NCBI GenBank assembly: GCA_028871795.1
Contig: JAGWMG010000018.1
Location: forward strand, 1-36,042
Reading direction: 5' to 3'
From: Alphaproteobacteria bacterium
Lineage (GTDB): Bacteria > Pseudomonadota > Alphaproteobacteria > Micropepsales > Micropepsaceae
DNA length: 36,042 nt
Below, in pieces: positions 1 through 7,275 of the stretch. The notes below the pieces were generated by a model. The model did no database searches. It saw nothing but the letters and a program-made list of their open reading frames with translations, and was not told where the DNA came from. Position 1 is the stretch's first letter. Each line of letters opens with the position of its first letter. Made by a program: the position numbers and the translations under genes.

Positions 1-332
1 GAAACGTCTCGAGGTTCCACCGCCACGATGCGCAGCAAAGCGCGGCGAACGGCCTGCCGGCGTCCAAAATCGCGGCATTTGTTGAGCGCGATCCTGTGCA
101 GCCAAGGCGCGAAAGGGCGTTTGGGATCATAGCGCGGAAGCGCCGTCCACGCGGAAACGAAACTGTCCTGGAGGATGTCATAGGCGTCGTCGGCTTGACC
201 GATATGGCGCCGTATGAATCGATAGAGTGGTTGCTTGTGCCGTCCAATCAGTACATTGAAGGCCATATGATCGCCGCGAACTGCCGCTGCAGCGAGCGCC
301 TCGTCGGCCGCCCCCTGTGCCGTATCGGTCAC
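1..332 (-). CDS. ECF sigma factor, CnrH-like (3' end cut by window)
   Basis: The N-terminal ~110 residues of a sigma-70 family ECF factor, which directs RNA polymerase to stress promoters. I translated it by hand from a GTG at 332, which overlaps the stop of the upstream sensor gene (ATGTGA). Region 2 is recognisable: an LYRFIRRHIG stretch, then ADDAYDILQDSF and the region 2.4-like FAPWLHRIALNKCRDF. The reading frame runs off the left edge, so region 4 is not visible. It is the last gene of a minus-strand trio whose order (membrane protein, CnrX-like periplasmic sensor, sigma factor) is that of cnrYXH, where CnrH drives metal-resistance genes. The sigma fold is secure; the CnrH assignment rests on the neighbours. 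Confidence 0.85.
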   Translation of the reverse strand, partial: MTDTAQGAADEALAAAAVRGDHMAFNVLIGRHKQPLYRFIRRHIGQADDAYDILQDSFVSAWTALPRYDPKRPFAPWLHRIALNKCRDFGRRQAVRRALLRIVAVEPRDV

Positions 333-772
333 ATCCGTCCTGCGGTCAGAGCTTGATGGATTGCGCGGTCGAACTTCTCGGACTGTTCCTGGTTGAGCAC
401 CGAACGCATGGCTAAGACATGCTTGATGGTGGCCACCTGCAGCGCCTCCTCGGCATGGTGAAACCGATCGATCGCGGCCTGGGCTTGGGGGCCGTAGGCG
501 TGCTCGTTGTCGAGCGCAGCCGCCAAGTCGTGGTTGGCCGCCTGCATTTCCGTCTGAAAGACCTTCCTCTGCTCCGCATAGTGCGCTTCGAGCGCTTCGA
601 TGCGGTCGTTTTGCGCCGCCGTCAAATCAAGTTCATGGTGGATCAGGGTGTCGAGGTTCGTGGGGGTGTGCGAAACGCGATTGCCGTAAGCAACACCGAG
701 CGCGCCTCCAACAGCACCGGCGAATAGAGTCAGCAGCAAGAGGACAATGACGGGGCGAAGCGGAATCTTCAT
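329..772 (-). CDS. CnrX-like periplasmic heavy-metal sensor
   Basis: A 147-residue protein with one N-terminal membrane anchor (about residues 5-27) and a helical periplasmic domain. Length and pattern match CnrX, the Ni/Co sensor that controls release of the CnrH sigma factor from CnrY. I started it at MKIPLR (ATG at 772), which overlaps the upstream stop as ATGA; the longer open frame would add about 68 unlikely residues. From memory of CnrX, the metal ligands H46, E63, H119 and M123 have counterparts here: the first His of IHHE, the Glu of ALEAHY, and the His and Met of KHVLAMR. The position of H42 appears to be Asp. Binding specificity (Cu, Ni, Co or Zn) cannot be read from sequence. It sits between anti-sigma and sigma genes with overlaps on both sides, so the three are almost certainly translated together. 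Confidence 0.82.
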   Translation of the reverse strand: MKIPLRPVIVLLLLTLFAGAVGGALGVAYGNRVSHTPTNLDTLIHHELDLTAAQNDRIEALEAHYAEQRKVFQTEMQAANHDLAAALDNEHAYGPQAQAAIDRFHHAEEALQVATIKHVLAMRSVLNQEQSEKFDRAIHQALTAGRM

Positions 773-1050
773 GGACGTTTTCCCAACAGGAGTGTCGACG
801 GTGCGAAATCCGCCCCGGCCGAGGTAATGATGGTGCCGGGCGTACGGTCGAGTGTTACAGTCGTAGCTCCAGCCGCTGCGGCTCCGACGAGTGCCACGAT
901 CATGACTCCGGCTTGGCAGGAGGCAATGATCCTGCCGGTTCGGCGAGCAACAGTCTGTGCCGCGACGCCGGCCCAAATGTCCGCTTCCAGGTGATCAAGG
1001 GACCTATCCGTGGGCTGCTCCGCGAGACTTGAGATGTCGTTGTCAATCAT
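769..1050 (-). CDS. CnrY-like membrane anti-sigma factor
   Basis: A 93-residue protein with an acidic cytoplasmic N-terminus, one transmembrane segment (about residues 42-63) and a short periplasmic tail. This is the build of CnrY/NccY, which holds the ECF sigma factor at the membrane until the periplasmic sensor binds metal. Sequence similarity in such short anti-sigmas is weak, so the call rests mainly on position: first in the trio, overlapping the CnrX-like gene by 4 bases. The ATG at 1050 is preceded by an AGGAAG ribosome-binding site. Alternative: an unrelated single-pass protein, but the operon order argues against that. Confidence 0.65.
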   Translation of the reverse strand: MIDNDISSLAEQPTDRSLDHLEADIWAGVAAQTVARRTGRIIASCQAGVMIVALVGAAAAGATTVTLDRTPGTIITSAGADFAPSTLLLGKRP

Positions 1051-1080
1051 GGGCGGCTTCCTACTTTTCTGGCCCTATCA

Positions 1081-1133
1081 TTACGCAAGACAGGTGTTTC
1101 CCCTCCCGGAGGGTTTGTCGCAGACGTGCGTAA
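1081..1133. promoter_or_regulatory. Two coaxial inverted repeats between divergent genes
   Basis: The 122-bp gap between the minus-strand sigma trio and the plus-strand cytochrome gene holds a perfect dyad CCCTCC-C-GGAGGG (1101-1113). An outer pair, TTACGCA (1081-1087) and TGCGTAA (1127-1133), has the same centre, base 1107. This could be an operator for one or both divergent units. No regulator family can be named from it. Confidence 0.4.
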
Positions 1134-1172
1134 TAACCGTATTCGGAGCCCAATCCCAGCGAAGGAATAGCC

Positions 1173-1766
1173 GTGGACAGTCAGACCGACCGCCCCCTGC
1201 CCAGGTCGTGGAAAATAGCCGGTATTGCGGCGTTTGGCATTTGCATTGGCGTCGTCGCAGTGTGGGCGTTCGTTGCATTGGGCGCCTATGACGTTGCAGC
1301 CGATGTCCCGCATACCAGGCTGGTCTACTGGTGGATGACCGAAGTGCGCGACCGTTCGGTGGCGGTTCGCGCTAGGGACGTTCAAGTCCCTTCGGACCTT
1401 GGCGCTCCTAAGCGTATCTCGACCGGCGCCGGCCTCTACAACGAGATGTGTAGCGGCTGTCATCTCGCACCGGGAATGAAAAAGACGGAAATCAGCCAAG
1501 GCTTGTATCCGAGCGCGCCGGAATTGAGTTGCGGAACCGACCTGACGCCGGGCGAAGAATTCTGGGTCGTCAAACACGGCATTAAGATGAGCGGAATGGC
1601 GGCGTGGGGCAAAACCCACAACGACACGCTGATCTGGGACATGGTCGCATTCGTGCGCAAACTGCCCACCCTCTCGCCGACGCAATACCAAGCGGTAGTG
1701 AAAAGCGCTCCGGGAGATCATGACGAGATGATGAATATGCAGAACATGGATCATGGAGGCCATTAG
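1173..1766 (+). CDS. Membrane-anchored monohaem cytochrome c with Met/His tail
   Basis: A 197-residue protein. An uncleaved-looking transmembrane helix (about 14-38) anchors a periplasmic cytochrome domain with one haem motif, CSGCH (C93, C96, H97). Met139 or Met142, in GIKMSGMAAW, are likely distal ligands. The C-terminus is rich in Met, His and Asp (MMNMQNMDHGGH), which suggests copper binding. This suits its place ahead of a CusF-like protein in a region containing cusCBA. It is an electron carrier at the outer face of the inner membrane; the partner is unknown. It starts divergently from the metal-sensing sigma trio and may be one of its targets, which is inference. Confidence 0.8.
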   Translation: MDSQTDRPLPRSWKIAGIAAFGICIGVVAVWAFVALGAYDVAADVPHTRLVYWWMTEVRDRSVAVRARDVQVPSDLGAPKRISTGAGLYNEMCSGCHLAPGMKKTEISQGLYPSAPELSCGTDLTPGEEFWVVKHGIKMSGMAAWGKTHNDTLIWDMVAFVRKLPTLSPTQYQAVVKSAPGDHDEMMNMQNMDHGGH

Positions 1767-1842
1767 CAGGAGGTCACCCCCTCATTTGCGGCTGGGATTT
1801 CGTAAACTTCGTTCAACACTCAACAGCAAAAGGAACTCGACA

Positions 1843-2166
1843 ATGAAATTCGCAACAAGTTTTGCCCTATCGGCCGTGCTCGTGTTATCGGCGGCTTCCG
1901 CCGTGGCACAAAGCACCCCAATGCAAGGCATGCCCAAACAACAAAATTCGATGACGGGCATGCCGGGCATGGACACCATGCCCGCGCACGGCATGATGGG
2001 TTCTCACATGATGCCCGCGACAGTGTTGAGCGTCGACACGAATACGGGGATCCTGGAAGCCGATGCCAGCGGCATGAAATTGCGCCTGCATTTCCCACCG
2101 GCATCGCTTGCCAGCGTCAAGGCCGGCGACAAGATCACGCTCCATATGGGTTTTATGAAGCAGTAA
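1843..2166 (+). CDS. Met-rich exported CusF-like copper-binding protein
   Basis: A 107-residue protein with a clear signal peptide (MKFATSFALSAVLV...AVAQ, cleavage near residue 23). A methionine/histidine-rich linker follows (residues 27-57, about ten Met), then a short beta domain (ATVLSVDTNTGILEAD ... AGDKITLHMGF) that resembles the OB-like CusF metallochaperone domain. CusF carries Cu(I)/Ag(I) in the periplasm to the CusCBA pump. The start at 1843 follows an AAGGAACTC ribosome-binding site; an in-frame ATG at 1753 would destroy the signal peptide. I cannot line up every CusF ligand (H36, W44, M47, M49), so metal binding may rest on the Met-rich linker instead. Confidence 0.7.
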   Translation: MKFATSFALSAVLVLSAASAVAQSTPMQGMPKQQNSMTGMPGMDTMPAHGMMGSHMMPATVLSVDTNTGILEADASGMKLRLHFPPASLASVKAGDKITLHMGFMKQ

Positions 2167-2389
2167 CGGCCGGTTCCCCATTTTCACGGGCGCGGCGCCG
2201 TTGCCATTCCCGAGGCTGCTTGTCGTGTTTCCGCGACACGCCGCCACAGGCGCCTTTCATAGGAGAGGGGCAGGTCGCTGGGCCGCGTATTCGAGTAAAT
2301 ACCGAAAGCTATCGCAAAAAATGACATGTGGCAGGGCAACTATGAGGCAAAGCCGAGGAGTAGGGGATTCTACGGATATTAGTTGCGAC

Positions 2390-2402
2390 TGAGTATCACT
2401 CA
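2390..2402. promoter_or_regulatory. Dyad upstream of the Fnr-type gene
   Basis: TGAGT-ATC-ACTCA is a perfect 5-3-5 dyad 56 bp before the regulator's start codon. It does not match the Fnr consensus TTGAT-N4-ATCAA. It could be an operator, and fits the altered recognition helix of the adjacent regulator, but this is a guess. The rest of the 292-bp gap 2167-2458 shows only weak hairpins and no gene. Confidence 0.25.
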
Positions 2403-2458
2403 TATTTTAGATGGGCAAATCTGCCTTGGGGCCATGTGTTATTCGGCAGGAACAACTA

Positions 2459-3229
2459 ATGGACAAACTGAACAAAACTTCTGTCGATTGCTTGAAGTGT
2501 AGAGCCCGCAACAACGGGCTGTGCAGTGACCTCTCACCCGAGCAGCTTGCCCGAGTCCGCCAATTAAAGAGCTGTGATCGTGTGGTTCGGGCCGGCGCAG
2601 ATATTTTTATTCCAGGAGAGCCGTGCTGCACCATCTACAACGTCACCGAAGGGTGGGCTTTTCGCTATGGCCTTCTGAAGGACGGTCGGCGCCAAATCTT
2701 GGATTTTGCACTTCCCGGCGCTGTCTTAGGATTTCACCCCGCGCAGGGCACGATGGTGTCTTATGGCGCGCAGGCGCTAACTGACACGGTTGTCTGCGTA
2801 ATACCTCGAGAGAACTTCGCCACGTTGTGTCGCGACCTACCGGAAATCGGTTTGCGCCTTGCCATGATGGTCTCGCGCGACCGGAGCTTGGCTTTTGATC
2901 ATCTCGTCAGTGTGGGCCGTCAGTTGGCGGTCGAACGCGTGACACACCTCATCCTGGAACTGTTTCTTCGCGCCCGAGCGCAGTGGCCTGGGCAACACGG
3001 CGACGAAATGCAGCTGCCGCTGACGCAGGAACACATCGCCGATGCAACGGGACTGACCCCCGTGCATGTGAATCGCGTCCTGCGCGAGCTCTCCGATGAC
3101 GGTGTCATTACCTTCCGCTACCGCCGTCTGTGCGTGCTCGATCCAGACAAACTTGCCGAGCTGGCCGAAATCGACCCACATCTGGCCATGTCCTGGACGC
3201 GCTGCGTCTCGGTAGCAGCCGTACCATAA
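2459..3229 (+). CDS. Crp/Fnr-family oxygen-sensing regulator (Fe-S type)
   Basis: A 256-residue regulator with an N-terminal cysteine cluster, a cyclic-nucleotide-like beta-barrel, a long dimer helix and a C-terminal winged HTH. Cysteines C11, C14 and C22 form a CX2CX7C motif as in FnrN/FnrL. C113, in VVCVIP, sits where E. coli Fnr has C122 (MVCEIP). Together these four could hold an oxygen-labile [4Fe-4S] cluster. The recognition helix reads LTPVHVNRVLREL: at the positions of Fnr E209, S212 and R213 it has V, N and R. Its DNA site therefore probably differs from TTGAT-N4-ATCAA. I start it at the ATG preceded by CAGGAAC; an earlier in-frame ATG at 2411 has no ribosome-binding site. It precedes the cytochrome cluster and may control it. 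Confidence 0.85.
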   Translation: MDKLNKTSVDCLKCRARNNGLCSDLSPEQLARVRQLKSCDRVVRAGADIFIPGEPCCTIYNVTEGWAFRYGLLKDGRRQILDFALPGAVLGFHPAQGTMVSYGAQALTDTVVCVIPRENFATLCRDLPEIGLRLAMMVSRDRSLAFDHLVSVGRQLAVERVTHLILELFLRARAQWPGQHGDEMQLPLTQEHIADATGLTPVHVNRVLRELSDDGVITFRYRRLCVLDPDKLAELAEIDPHLAMSWTRCVSVAAVP

Positions 3230-3352
3230 GCTTTAGCGAGGCTCTGAGTCCTACTGACTGGGAGCACGATGTGCACGAACGCGGCACCGGCGTTTTTCAT
3301 GCCCCCGCCAAAACCCACTTTTCCGGGCAGCGACACTTAAGCATTCCAATTT

Positions 3353-3368
3353 CTTGACCTAGTTTAAG
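3353..3368. promoter_or_regulatory. Imperfect dyad before NifX-like gene
   Basis: CTTGACCTAGTTTAAG is a 16-bp near-palindrome (6 of 8 pairs) 60 bp upstream of the ATG at 3428. It recalls Fnr/FixK sites without matching their consensus. A regulator of this family is encoded just upstream. Low confidence. Confidence 0.25.
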
Positions 3369-3427
3369 GTTTTCCACAGTGTTCGGCCTAGGGTCCGCCA
3401 GTTGTTGTAAAACGAGTGATCGGCAAT

Positions 3428-3790
3428 ATGGACAAATCCGCCGCAGAAGATGTGCCGGTTGCGATCATAGTTATGAGGGTGGGCCCGGACTATGTGTTGA
3501 GCCCTTTCTTCGCCAAGAGCGACGGGGTTCTTCTCGTGGATCCGGGCAAGACGCCCGTGTACGTCGCCAATGACATCCATGATCTCGAAACGCTTTGCCG
3601 CCTAGTGAGGGATGCGGACGCGAGGCGGCTGATCTGCGGCTTCATTCCCCACGACGCCTGCGCCTCGCTTCAGTCCGCCGGCGTCGATGTCCGATTCGGA
3701 TCGTGTGCGGTATCCATTGAATGCCTTCTGGCCGGCTTTGCGGCGCTTCCGACGGTTCAGGGCACGGAGCTCAATCTGCGGATAAGGTAG
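3428..3790 (+). CDS. NifX/NifB-like (dinitrogenase Fe-Mo cofactor family) small protein
   Basis: A 120-residue soluble protein with the fold pattern of the NifB/NifX/VnfX domain: a first strand VAIIVMR, a VSPFF-type turn then VLLVDP, a central RRLICGFIPHDA and a VDVRFGSCAVSIECLLAGF segment. Stand-alone members of this family bind Fe-S or metal cofactors in several contexts, not only nitrogenase. No nif gene is visible here, so a role in nitrogen fixation is unlikely. It lies between the Fnr-type regulator and the outer-membrane cytochrome, suggesting redox or metal-cofactor work for that cluster. The ATG at 3428 is chosen over a GTG at 3416; neither has a strong ribosome-binding site. Confidence 0.6.
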   Translation: MDKSAAEDVPVAIIVMRVGPDYVLSPFFAKSDGVLLVDPGKTPVYVANDIHDLETLCRLVRDADARRLICGFIPHDACASLQSAGVDVRFGSCAVSIECLLAGFAALPTVQGTELNLRIR

Positions 3791-3921
3791 CGTCTCAGAT
3801 GCGTTAATTCGTCTCACGACGTTCGAATGTCTAACTTGGATCAAGGTGGAATCGCGACGCTCCCACGACGATGGCTGCGGTTGATTGTTCCTGGTCATAG
3901 GATCTGCAGGGGATTCCGGAG

Positions 3922-5289
3922 ATGTCGTTCAGAACAAAACAGTTTTCGGTCATAGGGGTGGTCGCGGCAGTTCTCGCTCTGTGGAGCTTGGCAAGCACGC
4001 CAGCCTGGGCCGTTCCCGCCTATTCGGCGAAGACCGATCAGCCGTGTGCCGCCTGTCACGTTGGAGGCTTCGGTCCGCAGCTCACGCCGTTTGGTCGTCA
4101 GTTCAAACTCCACGGCTACACGATGGACGCCGGCGACAACAAGTTTCCGATGCCCGTCTCGGCAGAGGTCGTAGCCTCCTATACGAGCACCGCCAAGGCG
4201 CAGGAGAGCCTGCCGGCCGACCACTACGCCACAAACGACAATTTCACGATGGATCACGCGAGCATCTTCGTCGCTGGCGGCATCGGCGACCACTTCGGCT
4301 ATTTCTCGCAATGGACGTACGACGGCGTGGGCCGCGCCTTTTCGTGGGATATGCTCGACGTCCGCCTTACCGATGAGTTCAACGTTTCGGGCAACGATGT
4401 GCTCGCAGGACTGACGCTGACCAATATGCCGGCCAATCAGGATGTCTGGAACACGCTCCCGACATGGGGCTTCCCCTACAGCACGAGCGATTTGGCGCCG
4501 GCGCCAGCCGCCGGCACCATGTTCGACGGCGCGCTGGACATGCAGGTCCTCGGCCTTTCCGCCTACGCCTATTTGAACTCGAACATCTACGCTGAAGCCG
4601 GCTTCTACTGGACGCCGTCCAACGGCTTCCTGCGGGCCATGGGCTCGAGTACTATGATGGGGCCTGGGGCGATTTCCGACGTAGCACCGTATTTCCGCCT
4701 AGCCTATCAGAAGGATTACGGCGACCAGAACTTCGAGATCGGCGCCTTCGGCTTTTTCCCGAGCATCGATCCCAACGGTGATATGGGACCCGTCCACATC
4801 GGCAAGACCGACAACTACTCGGATATTGGCGTCGACGCGTCTTATCAGTTCATGGGCGACGGCAACAATATCTACACGGTCAATGCCCGCTATACCCATG
4901 AGGACCAGAGCCTCGATGCGTCCTACTTCCTGGGCAACGCAACAAGCGCCAGCAACTCGCTCGATGATTTCCGGATCGACGCGTCCTATTACTGGCACAA
5001 CCAGATCGGCGGCACGATACAACTGTTCGATACGACCGGCTCCAGCGATGCCATGCTCTACGCGGACAATCGCACGCTAGCGCCCGATAGTTCCGGAATC
5101 ACTTTCCAGATTGACGGTACCCCGTGGGGAGTCGGCAACTCGCCATTCGACAACCGGCTGAACCTGCGTGTCGGAATTCAGTACACGATGTATTCGAAAT
5201 TCGACGGAGCCAGCAGCAATTACGACGGAACTGGCCGCAATGCCGGCGACAACAACACGCTGAGAATATTCACTTGGCTCGCTCTCTAG
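3922..5289 (+). CDS. Fused monohaem cytochrome-porin, Cyc2-like outer-membrane protein
   Basis: A 455-residue protein with a signal peptide (cleavage near AWA at residues 28-30). One haem motif, CAACH (C42, C45, H46), is followed at once by TPFGRQFKLHGYTM (55-68) and then by about 380 residues of alternating aromatic/polar beta-strand pattern ending NTLRIFTWLAL. This order of short N-terminal haem domain, FGR-FK-GYT motif and porin-like barrel is that of Cyc2, the outer-membrane cytochrome of Fe(II) oxidisers (about 400-490 residues). That family takes electrons from outside the cell through a barrel with a built-in haem. Three exported cytochromes and a membrane protein follow at once, giving a plausible path inward. 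The substrate (Fe(II), Cu(I) or another) is unknown. It could also belong to a related but untested cytochrome-porin family. Confidence 0.72.
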   Translation: MSFRTKQFSVIGVVAAVLALWSLASTPAWAVPAYSAKTDQPCAACHVGGFGPQLTPFGRQFKLHGYTMDAGDNKFPMPVSAEVVASYTSTAKAQESLPADHYATNDNFTMDHASIFVAGGIGDHFGYFSQWTYDGVGRAFSWDMLDVRLTDEFNVSGNDVLAGLTLTNMPANQDVWNTLPTWGFPYSTSDLAPAPAAGTMFDGALDMQVLGLSAYAYLNSNIYAEAGFYWTPSNGFLRAMGSSTMMGPGAISDVAPYFRLAYQKDYGDQNFEIGAFGFFPSIDPNGDMGPVHIGKTDNYSDIGVDASYQFMGDGNNIYTVNARYTHEDQSLDASYFLGNATSASNSLDDFRIDASYYWHNQIGGTIQLFDTTGSSDAMLYADNRTLAPDSSGITFQIDGTPWGVGNSPFDNRLNLRVGIQYTMYSKFDGASSNYDGTGRNAGDNNTLRIFTWLAL

Positions 5290-5303
5290 GAGGGAAACTG
5301 AAG

Positions 5304-5687
5304 ATGCGACGCTTCCTGACTGCTTCTACCATGCTGTCCGCAATCGCCCTGGCTGCGTTTCCGCTGACGTCCGCCCAAGCAGCCGGCAACCCTGCCAATG
5401 GCGCTAAGGTCTACCAACGCTGCGCCGCGTGCCATTCGCTGAACAAAGGCGTGAACGGCATTGGGCCAAGCCTGTTTGGTGTGGTGGGCCGCAAGGCTGG
5501 CACGGAGTCGGGCTACGCCTATTCGGCGGCGCTGAAAAACTCGGGCATCGTCTGGACTGAAGACAAACTGAAGGAGTGGTCCGCCAACCCCAAGACGCTT
5601 GTCCCCGGCACAAAGATGATGATGTTCGGTGCGGTACAGGGCGCAGATGCGGATGACTTGGTCGCTTACCTCAACACGAAGAAATGA
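5304..5687 (+). CDS. Periplasmic class I cytochrome c (c2/c550 type)
   Basis: A 127-residue protein with a signal peptide ending near AQA (residue 26) and a mature class I cytochrome c. It has haem motif CAACH (C40, C43, H44), the conserved GIGPSLFGVVGRKAG stretch, and PGTKM with axial Met105. It is a soluble periplasmic one-electron carrier. An AGGAGG ribosome-binding site overlaps the stop of the cytochrome-porin gene and the start is 15 bp downstream, so the two are co-translated. That makes it the natural first acceptor for electrons from the outer-membrane protein, though this is inferred from position. The 3' end overlaps the next cytochrome gene as ATGA. Confidence 0.9.
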   Translation: MRRFLTASTMLSAIALAAFPLTSAQAAGNPANGAKVYQRCAACHSLNKGVNGIGPSLFGVVGRKAGTESGYAYSAALKNSGIVWTEDKLKEWSANPKTLVPGTKMMMFGAVQGADADDLVAYLNTKK

Positions 5688-6124
5688 CGGGAGAGGAATG
5701 CGTGGCGTTAGTCCCTACGAAGATTGGCCCGAGGGTGGCCGGCTTGATCGGCGCTGCGGCTTTGGCCGTGGTGATCGTCATGCCCACTCAGGCAGTCTCC
5801 GTCCCGCAGCCCGTCAGCTTCCAGAAACAAGTGCTTCCGATCTTTCAGGAGCACTGCGTCGCGTGCCACAGCCCGGGTGGCGCGGGATACATTTCCGTCG
5901 ACATGGATCTGCGCAGCTACAAAGCGCTCAGAAGCGGTTCGGCCGGCGGAATTGCCGTCATTCCGTTCCACCCGCGCAGCAGTCCTCTGATGAGGGTGCT
6001 GGACGACGACTGGAGTTCAAGCAACATCAATTCCCTGCGCATGCCTCCGATGGGGCCGAAGCTCTCGCCTGACGATCTGAAAACCATCAGCGAATGGATC
6101 AAGCAGGGCGCCAAGGATAACTGA
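5684..6124 (+). CDS. Exported cytochrome c, PSCyt1-like
   Basis: A 146-residue protein with an N-terminal hydrophobic segment (about 17-34) and one haem motif, CVACH (C58, C61, H62), in the context LPIFQEHCVACHSPGG. The DLRSYKAL, RMPPMGPKLS and ISEWIKQGAKDN motifs that follow are typical of the small cytochrome domain often annotated PSCyt1. A Met in RMPPM is the likely distal ligand. Two starts are possible: the ATG at 5684 overlaps the previous stop, while a GTG at 5702 has a better ribosome-binding site (GGGAGAGG) and a cleaner signal peptide. It is the third cytochrome in the run and probably periplasmic. Confidence 0.85.
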   Translation: MTGEECVALVPTKIGPRVAGLIGAAALAVVIVMPTQAVSVPQPVSFQKQVLPIFQEHCVACHSPGGAGYISVDMDLRSYKALRSGSAGGIAVIPFHPRSSPLMRVLDDDWSSSNINSLRMPPMGPKLSPDDLKTISEWIKQGAKDN

Positions 6125-6144
6125 AGACCGTTCGGAGAATCGCA

Positions 6145-6528
6145 ATGTCTATACGAGCCCGTGAAGGGCGGTCTCTGCTCACGTTGGTTGGCGTCACCGT
6201 CATGATTGTGTTCGTGCTGGCCGGTGCGCGCCTCGTCATACCGGCCAAGGCCGCGGCACCTGATCCCGCCAAGGGCGCCGAAATCTCGACCCAGTGTGCG
6301 GTATGCCACGGCAGCGACGGCATATCGGTCGATACGAGCGTGCCCAACCTGGCAGGGCAGCGTTATCCCTATCTCCTGGCGCAGTTGAACGCATTCAAGC
6401 AGGGGACCAGGAAGAACCCGATGATGAACGAGCTCGCCAGGCCGTTGTCGCAGGAGCAAATCGAGGACATTGCGGCATATTACGCGAGCATTTCGATCCA
6501 CGCGGGCCAAGCCACCAAATCAAAATAA
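6145..6528 (+). CDS. Cytochrome c, c4/c553-like single-haem protein
   Basis: A 127-residue protein with an N-terminal membrane or signal segment (13-32) and a single-haem domain. The motif CAVCHGSDG (C51, C54, H55) is followed by PNLAGQRYPYLLAQLNAFK and LSQEQIEDIAAYYAS, the hallmarks of half a cytochrome c4, i.e. a c553-type carrier. MM in KNPMMNEL supplies the sixth ligand. Such proteins pass electrons between periplasmic partners and terminal oxidases or reductases. It is 20 bp after the preceding cytochrome gene and 20 bp before the membrane protein gene. Confidence 0.88.
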   Translation: MSIRAREGRSLLTLVGVTVMIVFVLAGARLVIPAKAAAPDPAKGAEISTQCAVCHGSDGISVDTSVPNLAGQRYPYLLAQLNAFKQGTRKNPMMNELARPLSQEQIEDIAAYYASISIHAGQATKSK

Positions 6529-6548
6529 CCAACAAGAAGAGAAAAACC

Positions 6549-7112
6549 ATGAAACGGCTACCTGACCTTCCGATCGAGCTCAAGGCGCTGGCATCGGCAG
6601 CACTGATATATGTCGGCTTTTCGGTGTTGATGGGTTTCACCTATATCGTCACCAGCCACCGCGGCCTGGGTGGCAGCTATCGGATCGGACCATCCGACAT
6701 TGCGGCGTTGTACACTGGGCCCGGCGTGAGCACGGTGACACTCATTTCGATTGCCCACGTCCACTTGCTGGGCCTGTTCGCGATATTCTCGATCGTCGGC
6801 TATATCTTCGTTCATTCGACGCTGTCGACCGGATGGAAGGTGTTCTGGTCGATGCTCCCGTTTGTCGCTTTTCCGATTGATGTGACCTCTTGGTTCCTCA
6901 CCAAGTTCGTGGCCTATGATTTCGTCTATCTGGTCATCGCCGCAGGCGCTACGTTCATCCTGTCGTTGGCTGCGATGATCTTCATGAGCTTCTTCGACCT
7001 CTGGATCGCGCCGATTGGCGTGAGGGCCAAGCAAGCGTCGCGAGAGGCGCTCAAGACATCGGAGGCAGGACCGCGTGTCCCGAATGCCGAAGGCGAGGCG
7101 CGCTCCGCCTAG
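6549..7112 (+). CDS. Four-helix membrane protein with His pairs, last gene of cytochrome cluster
   Basis: A 187-residue protein with about four transmembrane helices (roughly 12-35, 62-90, 98-117, 122-150) and a charged cytoplasmic C-terminus. Histidines lie in or at the edges of helices: H37, H70 and H72 (SIAHVHLLG), and H89 (YIFVHST). Such histidines could ligate b-type haem, which would make it a membrane link between the periplasmic cytochromes and the quinone pool, but no known family motif confirms this. I do not recognise the family. It starts at an ATG after AAGAAGAGAAAAACC, 20 bp from the preceding cytochrome gene. Confidence 0.7.
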   Translation: MKRLPDLPIELKALASAALIYVGFSVLMGFTYIVTSHRGLGGSYRIGPSDIAALYTGPGVSTVTLISIAHVHLLGLFAIFSIVGYIFVHSTLSTGWKVFWSMLPFVAFPIDVTSWFLTKFVAYDFVYLVIAAGATFILSLAAMIFMSFFDLWIAPIGVRAKQASREALKTSEAGPRVPNAEGEARSA

Positions 7113-7275
7113 AAGCATCCCCAACCGCCGTCGCACGCATCGGCTGGCCACCTGTGTCTGGCCACGGTTTGATCCGCGACATGGCACCACACCGGGAGAA
7201 GGTCCGGCGAGGGATGGGCGGATCGGTTGCGTAATTGGGGAAAGCGGCAGGGTCCAGCCGATCATGGAGGTTAGG

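Noticed and set aside
1047..1763. Minus-strand frame opposite the first cytochrome gene
   Set aside because: Would need to overlap the CnrY-like gene and lacks any motif; the plus strand has a haem site and an anchor helix.
2167..2410. Hairpin TGTCG...CGACA as a terminator after the CusF-like gene
   Set aside because: The stem is only five pairs with no T-run.
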